DNA of 64,000 nucleotides, from assembly GCA_016987375.1 (NCBI GenBank), contig PJRA01000016.1, positions 565,612 through 629,611 on the forward strand, given 5' to 3'. A program made the position numbers and the translations under genes. Positions 34,771 to 45,985 of this stretch are shown one piece after another. Every line of letters starts with the position of its first letter. Positions within the stretch are counted from its first letter, which is position 1. The notes below the pieces were generated by a model. That model had not been told where the DNA came from and did not search any database. It was given only the letters and a program-made list of their open reading frames with translations. The stretch is from Brachionus koreanus (taxonomy: Eukaryota; Rotifera; Eurotatoria; Ploima; Brachionidae).

Positions 34771-35160
34771 AATAATAATAATAATAAACTGCTCTGTATA
34801 ACATTAAGGTTACACACGCCTAGGGCGTCCAGCCAACTAGTGATTATACTTATGACCTCTCAGTCTTATCTGTTGATTTGGAAGGTTGTTGAAATTGATC
34901 CCTTTGAAAAGATTAACGTTATCAATCCCTTTAACAATTTTAAACATCTGAATCAGATCTCCACGATTTCGACGTTCTGTTAGAGTTTGAATCTTAAGCT
35001 CTTTAAGTCTTGATTCGTATGGATTGTTTCTGATACTTCTTACCAACTTTGTTGCTCTTCTTTGTACTCTCTCTAAAGCATCTATGTCCTTCCTTAGGTA
35101 TGGGTGCCACACACAGTTGTCGTATTCTAAATTTGGTCTTACCAATGAAGTATACAGAAG
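34771..35160 (-). mobile_element. 3' fragment of a non-LTR retrotransposon (LINE)
   Basis: On the minus strand the frame reads LLYTSLVRPNLEYDNCVWHP, then RVQRRATKLVRSIRN and LKIQTLTERRNRGDLIQMFK, the classic C-terminal end of CR1/L2-type reverse transcriptase proteins. The frame is open for at least 102 codons, so the copy is not very old, but everything 5' of this is missing. After the ORF comes a stem (GGACGCCCTAGGCGT) and a TTAT/TTA tail at about 34771-34790, so the 3' end is intact and the element is 5'-truncated. Confidence 0.85.
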
Positions 35161-36406
35161 CCTAAAAGATTTCTGTTAACATAATTAATTATTTCGCTAC
35201 GATTTTCTCCCATCAATTTCCTAAAATAATATTTTTTTTTATAATCTATTGAATTTTGAAGATAGCTTTGATTTCAGGTTTTGACATAAAAATGTTGGAC
35301 ACAAAGTTAATGATAAAAAATTAAAAAATTGTTAAAGAATATAATAAAGCGCTTCTAATAGTAACAATATTCAATATTTTATTAATAAAAACGGTTTTAA
35401 AAATGAAAGATTTATTATTCATATGGTCTAAATTTTAAAATATTTTGCTTTTAAATTGTAAAAAATTCTATTAAGAAGGTTTAGATGATTAAAAAAAATT
35501 TAGACAACAGATAAAAAGAGGCCTTGCGAAATTTTTATTACTATAAATAATTTCTGATAAATAGTTTGTAACGGTTCAGATATTAATTTAAGTAATTGAT
35601 AATTCTGAAGTTAACAGAATAAAATTTATAATAATACTAATAAGCTCGTTTCGAGAACACAGGCTTATAATTAAGTCAAGATATGAGTTGAATGATAGCT
35701 GTATTTTTCAAAATCAGTGTTATTCATTTTCACTTACATTATCTAATTTAAAATATTTAAATCGATAGCATCTGATTTTAAATAAACACTTCTAAATAAT
35801 GCAAAGTTATGCTTTGTATTTTGGACCCACGAGTGTTGAAAATGGGGCTAAAGGAAAATGAAGTCGTGGACGTCCAAGAAAAAGAAAAGCTTACGATGAG
35901 GTAGCTGATTTAAATAAAAAAGCAAAAAAGAAACTAGGATGTCCGTCTAAAGTAGGAACCACTTTAGAATTTAATTTATTCGTTTTATACTTTTTTAATT
36001 ATTTTTTATTCTTTAATGTATGAAAGTTTTCTAAGAGATATGTTTTTATTCTATAGTTCAAATCTAATTCACTTTTTATGCTATAATAATTTGTTTTTTA
36101 TACTAAAATAGTTAAATAAAATTTTATTTATACAACAAAAATTTTTTTCTATTTTATAGAAAATTTCTTTTATTCGTCAAAAAGCTTTTTCTCCACATTA
36201 ACTGTCATTCTTATGTTTTTATTTTAATTTACAAATGCTTTATAAAATAAATAAACATAGAAATAGTAAAGTAGCAATTACACAATGGAGTAGAATATTC
36301 AGTATATCTTTAATAGATTATCTTTCTTATATTCATCCACCAGTATGACAACAAATGAAATAGAGTGACTCAATAATAAAAAAAGAGCATCTTAATCAAC
36401 AAATCC
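35161..36406. other. Intergenic with decayed repeat sequence
   Basis: Mostly AT-rich. A frame at about 35870-35980 contains an AT-hook-like SRGRPRKRKAYDEVADLNKK, apparently a broken ORF. A block at 36240-36320 resembles the dispersed repeat at 59160-59250. Confidence 0.45.
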
Positions 36407-36707
36407 ATGATTAGATCAATTTACGATTATTGCTTCATCATTGCAAAAGGTGGATGCCAGAAAATAAACGAACAACTACAAGTAAAACAGAACAAAAACT
36501 TACAAACAATCAAACACTTCAAGTTTAAAACTAGAATAGAAAAAATGCAACATTGAGCAACTTAAACCTCGTTTTGATAAAATGCTTAAAAAAATTGCAA
36601 TAAAAAAGGATGAAGACTCACTAATGAATGCCCAAATAAGAGAATACGAAAAATTCAACCAATCGAGTACAAATCAAAAATTCCAAACACCATTCGACAA
36701 AACTTAG
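36407..36707 (+). mobile_element. Frameshifted LINE ORF2 C-terminal fragment
   Basis: The plus strand reads MIRSIYDYCFIIAKGGCQK and then NEQLQVKQNKNLQTIKHF, the reverse-transcriptase 3' region found in LINE-type elements; after a frameshift near 36555 a second frame continues IEQLKPRFDKMLKKIAIKK to a TAG at 36705-36707. A G+C-richer tail with CGTTCGGGCAAGTCCCGGG follows. The fragment is a dead copy of a different LINE lineage from the one at 34771-35160. Confidence 0.65.
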
Positions 36708-37488
36708 CAAGGGGACTGAAAAGAAGGCTTTTGTCGTTCGGGCAAGTCCCGGGAAATTCCAAAATTTATTTTTCTAATAATAAATAGTTTTTGCATGTGT
36801 TTAAGCATCAGTGGATACGCTGATTAATAATTAAGGGTAATAAATTAAATTGTTTGTAATTTAATTTTTCTATAATGGGACAATTTTAATTCTTTCTTAT
36901 AATCCTTATTACTAAGCTCTCAACATTTGTCTTGATCCAGCATAAAATATTACTATCAAATGATTCTAATTAACCAAGATTGACATAAAAAAGATTATTT
37001 TAAAAGCAAGTAATTGATTTTGGTAAAACTATCCTTGAGTTATTCATACTTAAGTATGAATAATTAATTTATTTTTGCTATTTGCAATTTAAATTTCTAA
37101 AATTGAAGAAATATGAAAGCTCACTTAATGACTCATAGTAACCATTAAACATATTTTGGAATAGAAAAAATTAAATTTGATTAAACTTTTAATGAAATCA
37201 AAGTGATTGATTAATTAAGTAAAATTTGAAAAAAAATAAAGCTTAGCAACCATTTTGAGCTTTCACATGTTCACTTATTCTTTTTAATAGAGAATAGTAA
37301 ATACACAATTTTAATAAGTTTGGAATATGCATCAATAAATCTTTGAAAACAATTATTTTTCATTTTTTATTAAAATAAAAAATCATGCTAAAATCAATTT
37401 TGCGCAAACGTCTAGAATAAAAAAACATGTATTCATAAAATGAAAGAGATTTGGCCTTTTTATCTAATGGAAAAAGGAAACAGCTTAT
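36708..37488. other. Intergenic, AT-rich
   Basis: Follows the LINE fragment; no gene supported. Confidence 0.5.
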
Positions 37489-38067
37489 TTAATACTTGTT
37501 AATACCGAATATGCGTACACCGTGCAATTGTGGCAATTTGGCAATGAGAACAACAATAAGAGTTGATACATTTATGAAAAAATGTGTTGGATCGTATTTT
37601 GTGTAAAAACTAGCCATCAGAAACCTTTGAAAATTTAAAAATTAAAATAAAGGTTTTTTTTTTAAATAAAAAAAATAAATTACAAAACAATTGGAACTGT
37701 GGTCAAAAATTTTCTGGTGGCAGTAAATTGAACACCGTCATCTATTTGCTCCCAATAAGTGTATGATCTAGCCTTACCTTGGTCGCCCGTTTCCCACGGA
37801 GCGCCTTTAACTATGTGTAACAGATAAAACGCAGCCTAGAGCCAAGTTTTAGTCTATTTCATTTGATGTCATCATCAATTTAAGCTAGCTTACCACATTA
37901 TGTAAAACATTTGTCAAAGTCCAAGCTACTGCCGTGCTCAAAAACGGCAAGCTCAATAAAATCAAATGCATTGTGAACACGAATATTATGTATGTGAACC
38001 AAATACCTTTGCTGTTGAGCCATGATACATTGGGGTTTTGCTCGCTATGTGCAACACCTACATTCAT
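37489..38067 (-). CDS. ORMDL: ORMDL family ER membrane protein
   Basis: Exons 38067-37894, 37835-37684 and 37624-37489 with introns of 58 and 59 nt encode exactly 153 residues, the usual ORMDL length. The sequence begins [20 protein letters not shown] and ends [16 protein letters not shown], both diagnostic. Hydrophobic segments [20 protein letters not shown] and the last one ([16 protein letters not shown]) span the ER membrane. ORMDL proteins inhibit serine palmitoyltransferase and so control sphingolipid synthesis. An in-frame ATG seven codons upstream exists, but the one chosen matches the conserved start. Orthology to a single vertebrate paralogue (ORMDL1-3) cannot be assigned. Confidence 0.96.
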
Positions 38068-40177
38068 TTTAGCTATGTTCCAAAGCAATCAGTCTAATCT
38101 GGTTTGTTTTCTAATAAATGGAAAATGAGTTTTAAATCTCCTATTATTAGGAAGGCAGCGCAGCAACAATAAAAAAAACAAAGCAAAATAGAAACAAAAT
38201 TTTTAAAAAATAAATTTTCGCTTATGTTCGAGAATTTATGTATATTGTTAGTAATAATTTTAATATTTTTGCAATAAACGTCGTCATCAAAAAAAAGTAT
38301 GCAAAAATTCAACTAAATTTGCTCTCGATTTTAAATTTAAACTATTTTGATAGAGAGAATAGAATTCCAATTTTTTTTCTAATTTTTATAAATATGTTTT
38401 TCTTATTTAATCTGCAAATAATTTTATTTTATTTTAAGATAAAAATTTATTTTAATTTGTGATGAAACACTAAAACTTTTCCCAAATGAATACATTATAA
38501 ATAACAATGGATAAACATTGAAAATTTATTTATAATTATCTTTGAAAATAAAATTTGAAAATTTAGTCTTGAATTAAATATGTAGCCGCCTTATCAAACA
38601 GTCTAAAAAATTTCATTCTTTCAATTTGATAGACTTTTAATAAAATAAAATAAAACATTTAAATAAAAATAATTCACTTTGTTTATTTATTGACAATTAT
38701 TTAAGTAACATATAGAAGTATTTGTATTAGTATGTAGAATCAAGTTACAAGTATTTACAGAAAGCAATTCAATATTTATCAGGAAAAAAAATTAACTTTG
38801 ACTCAGTTTGAATGGATATACAAGTAAAATCAAATGGAAAGAGAGGAAGACTGAAAAATTCTCTAAATGTCTTTCAATCAAAAGAATCCCAATTGCAATT
38901 TGGTGAAGAAGCAGAAGAAGGAGCTTTCCAAAAAAGATAAAGAAAAGAACCTAAAGAAAGACTAGAAAAGCAGGCACCGTCTCGAAAACATGTGATGTGA
39001 AATGTGGAACCAAATAAATAAAACAAGATATTGAAAAGAATATAAAAAAAATGTTTATTTTTTATTTGTGTTTATTTTATTAAAAGTATGGTCAGTAAAA
39101 TTGTGCACATGATTTTCTTAGTGACTTTTTCAATAATTAAGTTACAAATAATTTCAAAGAGAAATAAAGTACACATCTGTATAATTTTTCTTTTGTTACT
39201 CTTTTTACAAATAATTAAAATTTATTTAAATAATTTTTAAATAACCGTTTTTAAATTCAAACTAAAATTTTTGTATTAATATTGGCTGCACTTGAGAAAA
39301 AATCTTCATCATATTAAAAGATTCGTATATGAGATTGAGAGAAATTAATTTTTTTCGTTAAAAAAAATGCATTTTTTAAAGTATGAACTAAGAATATTTG
39401 GTTGAATGGAAGGAACAAGCTTCATTCCAAACTGTCAGGGTACAACCAAAACTATATTTTTAATAAATAAAATAAATATTTAAATAAGAGCTTCATTCGC
39501 AGTCTATGCTTTTTGCATAATATCTAAAAATCATATTTGATAAGCTGGCATTAATTTTTAGTCTAAAATTTAAATTTTTAATTTTTTTTATTCTTTCAAT
39601 TTGATAGACTTTTCTATTTATGTTTAAAATTATCAAAAATCTAAAATTAAGTATATACGATACTCGTATCAAGCCTAGACACATACGTTATTTTATGATA
39701 AGATAAATTGAGTGATAAAAAAACGTCTAACTAGATAAGATTTATAAAACATAAACTATTTTGTAAAGGTTTATTGAGTAAAAATTGAGATTTAAGTAGA
39801 AGAGTTCTTTTTTTAAATTTTATTAAAACATCAAGTTAACTTTTCAAACAATTTTAATGAAACAAATTGAACTCAAATGAAGCAAAATTAAATAAATTGG
39901 TCTTTGGTAAATAATAATAAAAAAAACAACAACTAATAATAATAATAACAATCAAATCAATGCACACAAATAATAATCAAATGATGAATACGGAAGACCA
40001 AAAGAAAAAAAAATGTTAAAAGTTAAATTAAACTTAGAATTTTCAATAAAATTAAAATTTTTTTATTTATTTTTTTTGATGTTGCTTATGTTGTCATTGT
40101 TTAAATCTGCAATAAATGTATTAACTATATGTACACTATAATACATAATTATAAAAGAATGTTTCCAGTTTATTTTT
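38068..40177. other. Intergenic, AT-rich
   Basis: No gene supported. A readable patch near 38820-39000 (basic, Gln-rich) is broken by stops. Confidence 0.5.
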
Positions 40178-41173
40178 TTACTGCGATCCACTTGTTCTTC
40201 TTTTACGTTGTTTGAACATGTCTAAATTGAACAAAAGAAAAAAAAACAATTATTTAAAAATTTAACCATCAAAAAAAAAAAATAAAAATTTTTTTTTTTT
40301 TTGTTAAATAAATTTACCTAGTAAACTTTGCTGTTTTAAATTGTCTTTTTTTTCATTTTGTTTTAGTTTGTTAGCAGACAAATTATGAGCACTCCGCAAC
40401 GTATCCCGTCTATTTTCACTAAATGTAATAATCAAACTTTGAGTAAGTTTTTTTCCTTCGTTAAGACGAGTCCTGTTACGCCTAGTCCTCTTGGTGACCG
40501 GTTTTTTGACCACGCAATCCTTTTTTTGTTTGTTCTCTTTGTCATCCGATTCTTCTTTTTTAAAATTGTTGATTAGTTTGAGCCTCCGCTGATATTTGTA
40601 GAACTGGGGCACAGCCAGAGCCTCGTCCTCCTCTTCCTCGGTCTCAGTCTCTTCCTCGATTAAACCGCTGTCGTACAGCTCTTGTTTGTCGAAGGCCGAA
40701 ATGACAAAGCCGGGGTTTAACGAGCTGTCAATGAGATGATCGGACAGCGAAATAGACTGAAAAGCCGATTGCCCGAAATAGGTGTTTACTCTGATCCAGT
40801 CGTAGCGCTTAGAGTCGTTCAGCGACAGGTCGTTTAGGCTTTTGGACGAACGGCTCATCCGGACAGGTTTAAGTCTTTCGAAATCAAAATTCCATTGTTG
40901 TTTCTGCTTTTCGGCTTGCTCCTTCCACATCTCCTTTAGGTCCCGGTTTAGCTGGTCGTGGTTGAGGCGTATGCCGAACAGGTTCCTTTTTATTATGGTG
41001 CGGTCGTGCTTGGGTGACGATGGCGCCGCTGAACTTGTCTGCTCGGGCGTTGAGCTCGCCTTGGGACTTTTGAGACCGCCGCTCGCTTTGCTCTGCTTCA
41101 CCGGCTTGAACATTTCCTTCACTGATTTGATCGGCGATTGTTTCGCCTGGCTCCTCAGCACTTTGCTTCTCAT
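40178..41173 (-). CDS. CIP/KIP family cyclin-dependent kinase inhibitor (p27/dacapo type)
   Basis: Exons 41173-40318 and 40221-40178 (96-nt intron) give 299 residues. The CDK-inhibitory domain has the cyclin-binding RNLFG (63-67), the helix DQLNRDLKEMWKEQ, the CDK-binding WNFDF (94-98) and the later VPQFY (188-192), matching p27. Between YDWIRVN and VPQFY lie about 60 extra residues, mostly acidic, absent from p27. Basic patches (VTKRTRRNRTR) suit nuclear import. The last codons of exon 1 and the tiny exon 2 join as QQSLLDMFKQRKRR, a PIP-box-like motif with a basic tail at the place where p21 has its PCNA-binding box; Met stands at the first aromatic position, so affinity is uncertain. It should block G1/S cyclin-CDK activity. 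Confidence 0.9.
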
Positions 41174-42480
41174 TTCGATTTTCTAGACTAAGAAAAATTT
41201 ATTTTGTTGTTTTTAAATTTTTTTTTTCTAACTGGAGTGGTGTGTGTACGCTTTAAAAAAAAATAGAAGAGATTTAGACACTCACACACAAAACGAATAA
41301 AAAGTGGGAATAATAGAGTGAGCTTGATGATCAGCTTAGTACGAGAGTTTTCTATTGTCTTAATATTTAAAAATAATTTTGAATAAATTTTAAATTCAAC
41401 CTTAAATTAAAATAGATTTTTTTTCTTTTTTTTTTTTTTTTTAATTTAATTCTTTATTTAGTGGACATAACTGCAGATGTTTTTAAACTATTTACAAGAT
41501 ACTCGTGCAAGTATTTAAGTTGAATGTCGACTGAACATTTTATGAAAATTTTTCATTTTTTTTTCTATTCTTAATTTTTCCTATTTTATTTAGTTGTTCT
41601 TTGCTATTCTATTGCGCACTTATTGTTATTTTCTTGTAGCTAAAACCTTGACAATTTAAACTTCCTATTTAAATAAATTTAAAAAAAAATTTTATTTTTT
41701 TTTACATTTATACCCGAATTGATAATTGTTTGAACAGCTTGAATTTTTCTCAAATTTCTTTTTAAAACCGTTATTTACTGTAACGAACTAAATTTAAAAA
41801 TTGATAAAAAAAAAGAGTGAGAAGAAACAAAAATAATAAAAATAATCTCTAACATTAATTTCATTTATTATGACTGAAACATATGAACTTGAATAGTTTA
41901 GCTTAAAAATAACATTTAAAATTAGATTTAAAAAGTAAGAACTGCACAAGTTCAAAAAAGCAAACACTAAACAAAATTAAGATTAAGCAAAATTTTGACT
42001 TTGATCTATATTATTTTATCTAATCTACTCTATTTGAGACTAATTAATTATTTCTTTATTTGTTTACGAAAATGGCACAACTGTCCTTTAAATAAAAGAA
42101 ATCACAGTCTTAAAATAAATAAAAAATATTTCACCACTGCAAATAGAAAATAATAGTTTATTTAAATGATTCTATATTTGTACCAGTATAATTTTGATCA
42201 AACAATTCATCGATAAATTTAGGAAAGATAAAAGTTCATAAATAAAACAAAACAATCCGATAAAAATAAATTTAAAAATCATTTATTCTAGACTAGACTT
42301 GACTAGACAATCAAAATCATTAAGAATTAATATTTTTAATTTTCCAATTAAAAAAAAAATTAATTTAAAATTTTTAATAAATAAATTTTTTTAACAACTC
42401 TTTGCTCATTTGAACTTTCTTTTTTTGTTGTTGTTTCTTAGTAAAATATTTTAAAAACTTTATTTTGAGTAAAACATTAT
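41174..42480. other. Intergenic, upstream of the CDK inhibitor
   Basis: AT-rich with several poly-T runs near 41410-41440. No gene supported. Confidence 0.5.
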
Positions 42481-42484
42481 TTTT

Positions 42485-43158
42485 TTAATATAATAATAAC
42501 AATAATAATAGTTAATATTCTACGGTTAAGTCTATTTTAACTAAACTGACAAAGCAGGAAGACTAATGTAGTCCCGCTATAGAAGACTTTTCATTTTTTT
42601 GTTTCTACTAACATTGTCCAGTCTGTTTTTGGGCTGGTTTACTTCCCTTACTTGCTTGATGCTTTGCTCCCCTTCATTATTCACTTAGCTAATGAGTTTC
42701 GCATCGTAATATGATTGTAATTGACATGATTGTAATTTTTGTGCATTTTATAGATTATCATATAAGATTTGCACGCTCTCGCCTTTCTTTTAGAGTTTTT
42801 AATCCCAAATTGGCTAATCTTGACTCATAATTCAAATTTCTTATTTATGAAACAAGTTTCGTTGCTTTAAATAATGACTCCAGACAGGTGCACAGTATTA
42901 TAGATGCGGTCTAACATATGTTTTGTAAAGCTGCAGAAACGATTGAGCATTCCAATATTTCTTGAGCATACCAAGCATGTTGTTAGCTTTTTGATCATTC
43001 TATTTGAGTTTGTTGTTCACCATTATACCAAGATAACGCTCAGTAATAGTCTCAATTAATTTAACTTTGAAATCATCTGCATTTAACATTGAGATTTTTT
43101 CCTAGCAATCTTTGAGTTGGCGATAAACATTACTTTACACTTTGTTTCATTAAATTCC
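42485..43158 (-). mobile_element. LINE 3' half, minus strand, with ATT tail
   Basis: Minus strand reads FNETKCKVMFIANSKIA, then LIETITERYLGIMVNNKL, then LYKTYVRPHL and an RT C-terminal block, with stops in the distal part. A terminal block with AGTCTTCTATAGCGGGACTA and an ATT/ATA-type tail at 42487-42515 marks the 3' end. It belongs to the same broad CR1/L2-like group as 34771-35160. Confidence 0.75.
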
Positions 43159-43179
43159 ATTAGAAATACAGGTGAATTT

Positions 43180-43430
43180 ACAATACAAATGCTAACTCAA
43201 GATGACATTGACAAGATGGTTGAGTGGTCGAAACGTTGGAGGATGAAATTTAATGAAACAAAGTGTAAAGTAATGTTTATCGCCAACTCAAAGATTGCTA
43301 GGAAAAAATCTCAATGTTAAATGCAGATGATTTCAAAGTTAAATTAATTGAGACTATTACTGAGCGTTATCTTGGTATAATGGTGAACAACAAACTCAAA
43401 TGGAATGATCAAAAAGCTAACAACAAAAAA
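43180..43430 (+). mobile_element. LINE segment in inverted orientation next to the above
   Basis: Plus strand reads LTQDDIDKMVEWSKRWRMKF then NETKCKVMFIANSKIARK, the palm region of LINE reverse transcriptase. Bases 43247-43424 are an almost perfect inverted copy of 42979-43158 (one mismatch noted), separated by 88 nt. Confidence 0.8.
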
Positions 43431-43495
43431 CTCTGGTTAAAAGAAGAACTTTTTTTTAAATGATGCAACAAAAATCTTTCACAAGTTAGGCAAAA

Positions 43496-44458
43496 ATGAA
43501 AAAAAGCTTTATCTTGATTTTTATTTCTTTTTTGGCACTTAAAAAAGTTGTGTCTCAAAACCAAGATTGTCAAGTTGCATTAGATCTTGTTTTTATAGTT
43601 GATTCATCTGGTAGCGTTGGAATCAATTCCTTCAATCAAGCCAAAGATGCGATGAAAAATATTGTCAATCGGTTTAATATTGGTGAGAACAACGCTATAA
43701 TAGGTTTAATCAATTACTCTTCTCATGTTGAAACTGTTTTAAGCTTTATTCTTCAGCAACAAATGTGGTCACAAGATCTAGTTAGATCAAAAATTGATAG
43801 TATGCAGTTTAAAGGTCAGAGTACAGCTACTGGTGATGCAATATATTCCGCTAGAAATTCTATTTTCACTATAAATAGAGGTATTGTACCAAGACTAGCA
43901 ATTGTCTTTACTGATGGAAACAGCAACCAAGGAAGAAATGTAGTTGATGAAGCACAGCTATTAAAAAACGATGGAATAGATATTTTTGCAATAGGAATAG
44001 GAAATGGAATAAACGATTTTGAACTTAATTCAATTGCTTCAATTCCAAAGTCTACTTACAAGTTGCAAATTAGCAGTTACAATGCTCTTTTTAATGTAAT
44101 TAACAATATAACACAGATTGCATGCAACACAAATGCGTTTATACCTCTTTTCGTTAAAATACAAGCAAATTCAAACGCCAACCAGTTAAAATACTATCAG
44201 ACTAACCTTGAAAATTATCCTAAAGGTGGCTATGCTCATATCAAAGTTGAGCATGAAAAGGGAAGAACAAATTTCTATTATTCAATAAAAGATAAAAATC
44301 CAAAAACATCAGATCCAATTGGACGATCAGCTTCATTAACAAACACTAATGAATATTATGTCTACATTCCGCCTAGTACACCAAGACTTTATTTGACAAG
44401 TCATGGAATTGAAGAAGATAATGCGGCTCAATTTGAAGTGGATTTTAATGCTTTTTGA
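43496..44458 (+). CDS. Secreted von Willebrand factor A domain protein
   Basis: A single exon of 320 residues. An N-terminal signal peptide (SFILIFISFLALKKVVS) precedes a vWA domain at about 28-210. The metal-ion-dependent adhesion site is complete: DSSGS at 36-40, the Thr in QSTATGDAI, and FTDGNS. The C-terminal 110 residues are Asn/Lys/Tyr-rich and not assigned. With no membrane segment after the signal, the protein is likely secreted or extracellular matrix-associated, like matrilin or collagen vWA modules. It lies 70 bp downstream of a fold-back LINE, and its lack of introns could mean a retrocopy origin. Polyadenylation-type AATAAA follows near 44498. Confidence 0.85.
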   Translation: MKKSFILIFISFLALKKVVSQNQDCQVALDLVFIVDSSGSVGINSFNQAKDAMKNIVNRFNIGENNAIIGLINYSSHVETVLSFILQQQMWSQDLVRSKIDSMQFKGQSTATGDAIYSARNSIFTINRGIVPRLAIVFTDGNSNQGRNVVDEAQLLKNDGIDIFAIGIGNGINDFELNSIASIPKSTYKLQISSYNALFNVINNITQIACNTNAFIPLFVKIQANSNANQLKYYQTNLENYPKGGYAHIKVEHEKGRTNFYYSIKDKNPKTSDPIGRSASLTNTNEYYVYIPPSTPRLYLTSHGIEEDNAAQFEVDFNAF

Positions 44459-45394
44459 AAAACGATAAATTGAATACTATTTTTATTTTTTGGTTATTAA
44501 TAAAAATGATGATTTAATATTATCTAATTAAAAAAAAACAAGAAGTTAAAATCTAATCATAAATATTTCTAATTCTAATATTAATTGATTTGTTTTGCTA
44601 AAAAACAAATAAGATTAAAAAAAAAGCTATTGTGTGTTCGCTTAAAGGAATTCTCTAAATTTTCTTTCTTTTTAAAAACATTCTCTTGATGTCGATTAGA
44701 TGTTTGATAATAATGATGGGTTGCCTAGATTTTACTGTAAAAAAACAGTAGAGAAAAACTAGGTATTAAGTTTGTCGTGTCTGTCCGTCTATAAATCCGT
44801 TTGTAGACAGGCAAAAGTATATGAACGGAATGGGCTAGAGAGCTGGTTTTGTATGTATAATGTGTATACGAAGGAAACGATGCACACAATTTAAGAAACA
44901 ATCGGTCAATTCTAGCGGAAATTGGTAATAATTTTCGTTAAATATCGTCGATTATCGAGTCGACAAACAAGTTTCTATTTAATGACAAATTTGAATTTTT
45001 CATCAAATATAATAAAAAGTATACAATGTGTATACAAAAATACTTCCTTCAGGAATAAAACAATCTCCTAGTTTAAATTTAGTAACCCAAGTTCTAGACA
45101 GGAATAATTTTTTTTTATAAAATTTCACTTCCTAATTTATTAACTATTCAAATAATAACAATTAATAAATATTTTATTAACTATTAAATTTTATTCAATT
45201 TATTTATTTTGTAAAAATTAAACCCCGTAATTTAGTAGATTTTTTGAAAAAATCTAAAAATAAAACATAAGGCTAGGGTTAGATGATTAAAACGGAAATG
45301 CTTGTTTAAGTATTTTATTAGACAAATTAAGATTAAAATTATGTACATATGAAAGAAGAAGCAAAAAATGGAAAAGCTAGGAGTAATTCAACAT
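44459..45394. other. Intergenic with an unexplained G+C-richer patch
   Basis: The stretch 44765-44970 (starts near GTCGTGTCTGTCCGTC) is less AT-rich than its surroundings and lacks a coding frame; it looks like part of an unclassified interspersed element. Confidence 0.4.
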
Positions 45395-45640
45395 TTAGCT
45401 CGAATGATTTGTTGACCAATAGATTTAAAGATTCGGTAGCCTATAATTGGGTAGTCACCAATAGTCTTGAGTTCCACTTTATCTAGTATGCTATTGCAGG
45501 ATGCTCGAATAATCTTGTTTGGGTTAGACATGTATTTGTTGTAGTGGACAATGAAAGAGGTCCTTTTTTGAGCTTTTTCTGGGTTTGTAGGAGAGATATT
45601 GAAGTCTTTTGCGGTATTTAATGTGACTCATTTTCCCTTT
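45395..45640 (-). mobile_element. Decayed retroelement ORF fragment
   Basis: Minus strand is open over about 75 codons and reads RTSFIVHYNKYMSNPNKIIR then LKTIGDYPIIGYRIFKSIGQ and ends RAKC with a TGA. The layout (a FxxxYNxxxxxPxKII block, then a YR or FR block, ending RAK) recalls the C-terminal part of some reverse-transcriptase proteins. The call is tentative; no flanking termini were found. Confidence 0.35.
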
Positions 45641-45985
45641 TGAAAGTGTGTCCCTTTTGAATTAGGTTTTGCAAAAGGAATTTTGTGTGGAAAATGAAGG
45701 TACTGAATGAAGAACAGTTTCTAACATGTCTGATTTCTTTCGATAGGCCAATATTGTTAAGGCAGTGGGAAGGGTGGTTGCTGGAACTCTTTAGATAAGC
45801 AAAAAAAATTTTAAATTAAATAAATTTTATTAATTTCTTTTGACAAGAAAATTTTAAAATTTTTATTAAAATTTCGTGTTTCTAATTTTAGAATTAGCAA
45901 AAAATAGTGCACATAGTTTTTATTTAATTTAGAAAATATTTAGAATTAAAAAAAAAATTGCCAATTGTCTATTTTGATAAACATC
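45641..45985. other. Upstream region of the MYND/HExxH gene
   Basis: AT-rich; presumed promoter and 5' UTR. Nothing specific recognised. Confidence 0.4.

Noticed and set aside
34756..34983. 75-codon plus-strand frame
   Set aside because: Antisense to the LINE reverse-transcriptase fragment on the minus strand.
40420..40445. QSLIITFS as a PIP box in the CDK inhibitor
   Set aside because: It lacks the second aromatic residue and is not at the C-terminus; QQSLLDMF with a basic tail is the better candidate.
43496..44458. Horizontal transfer of the vWA gene because it lacks introns and adjoins a LINE
   Set aside because: Base composition matches the other genes here and secreted vWA proteins are common in animals; a retrocopy is as likely.
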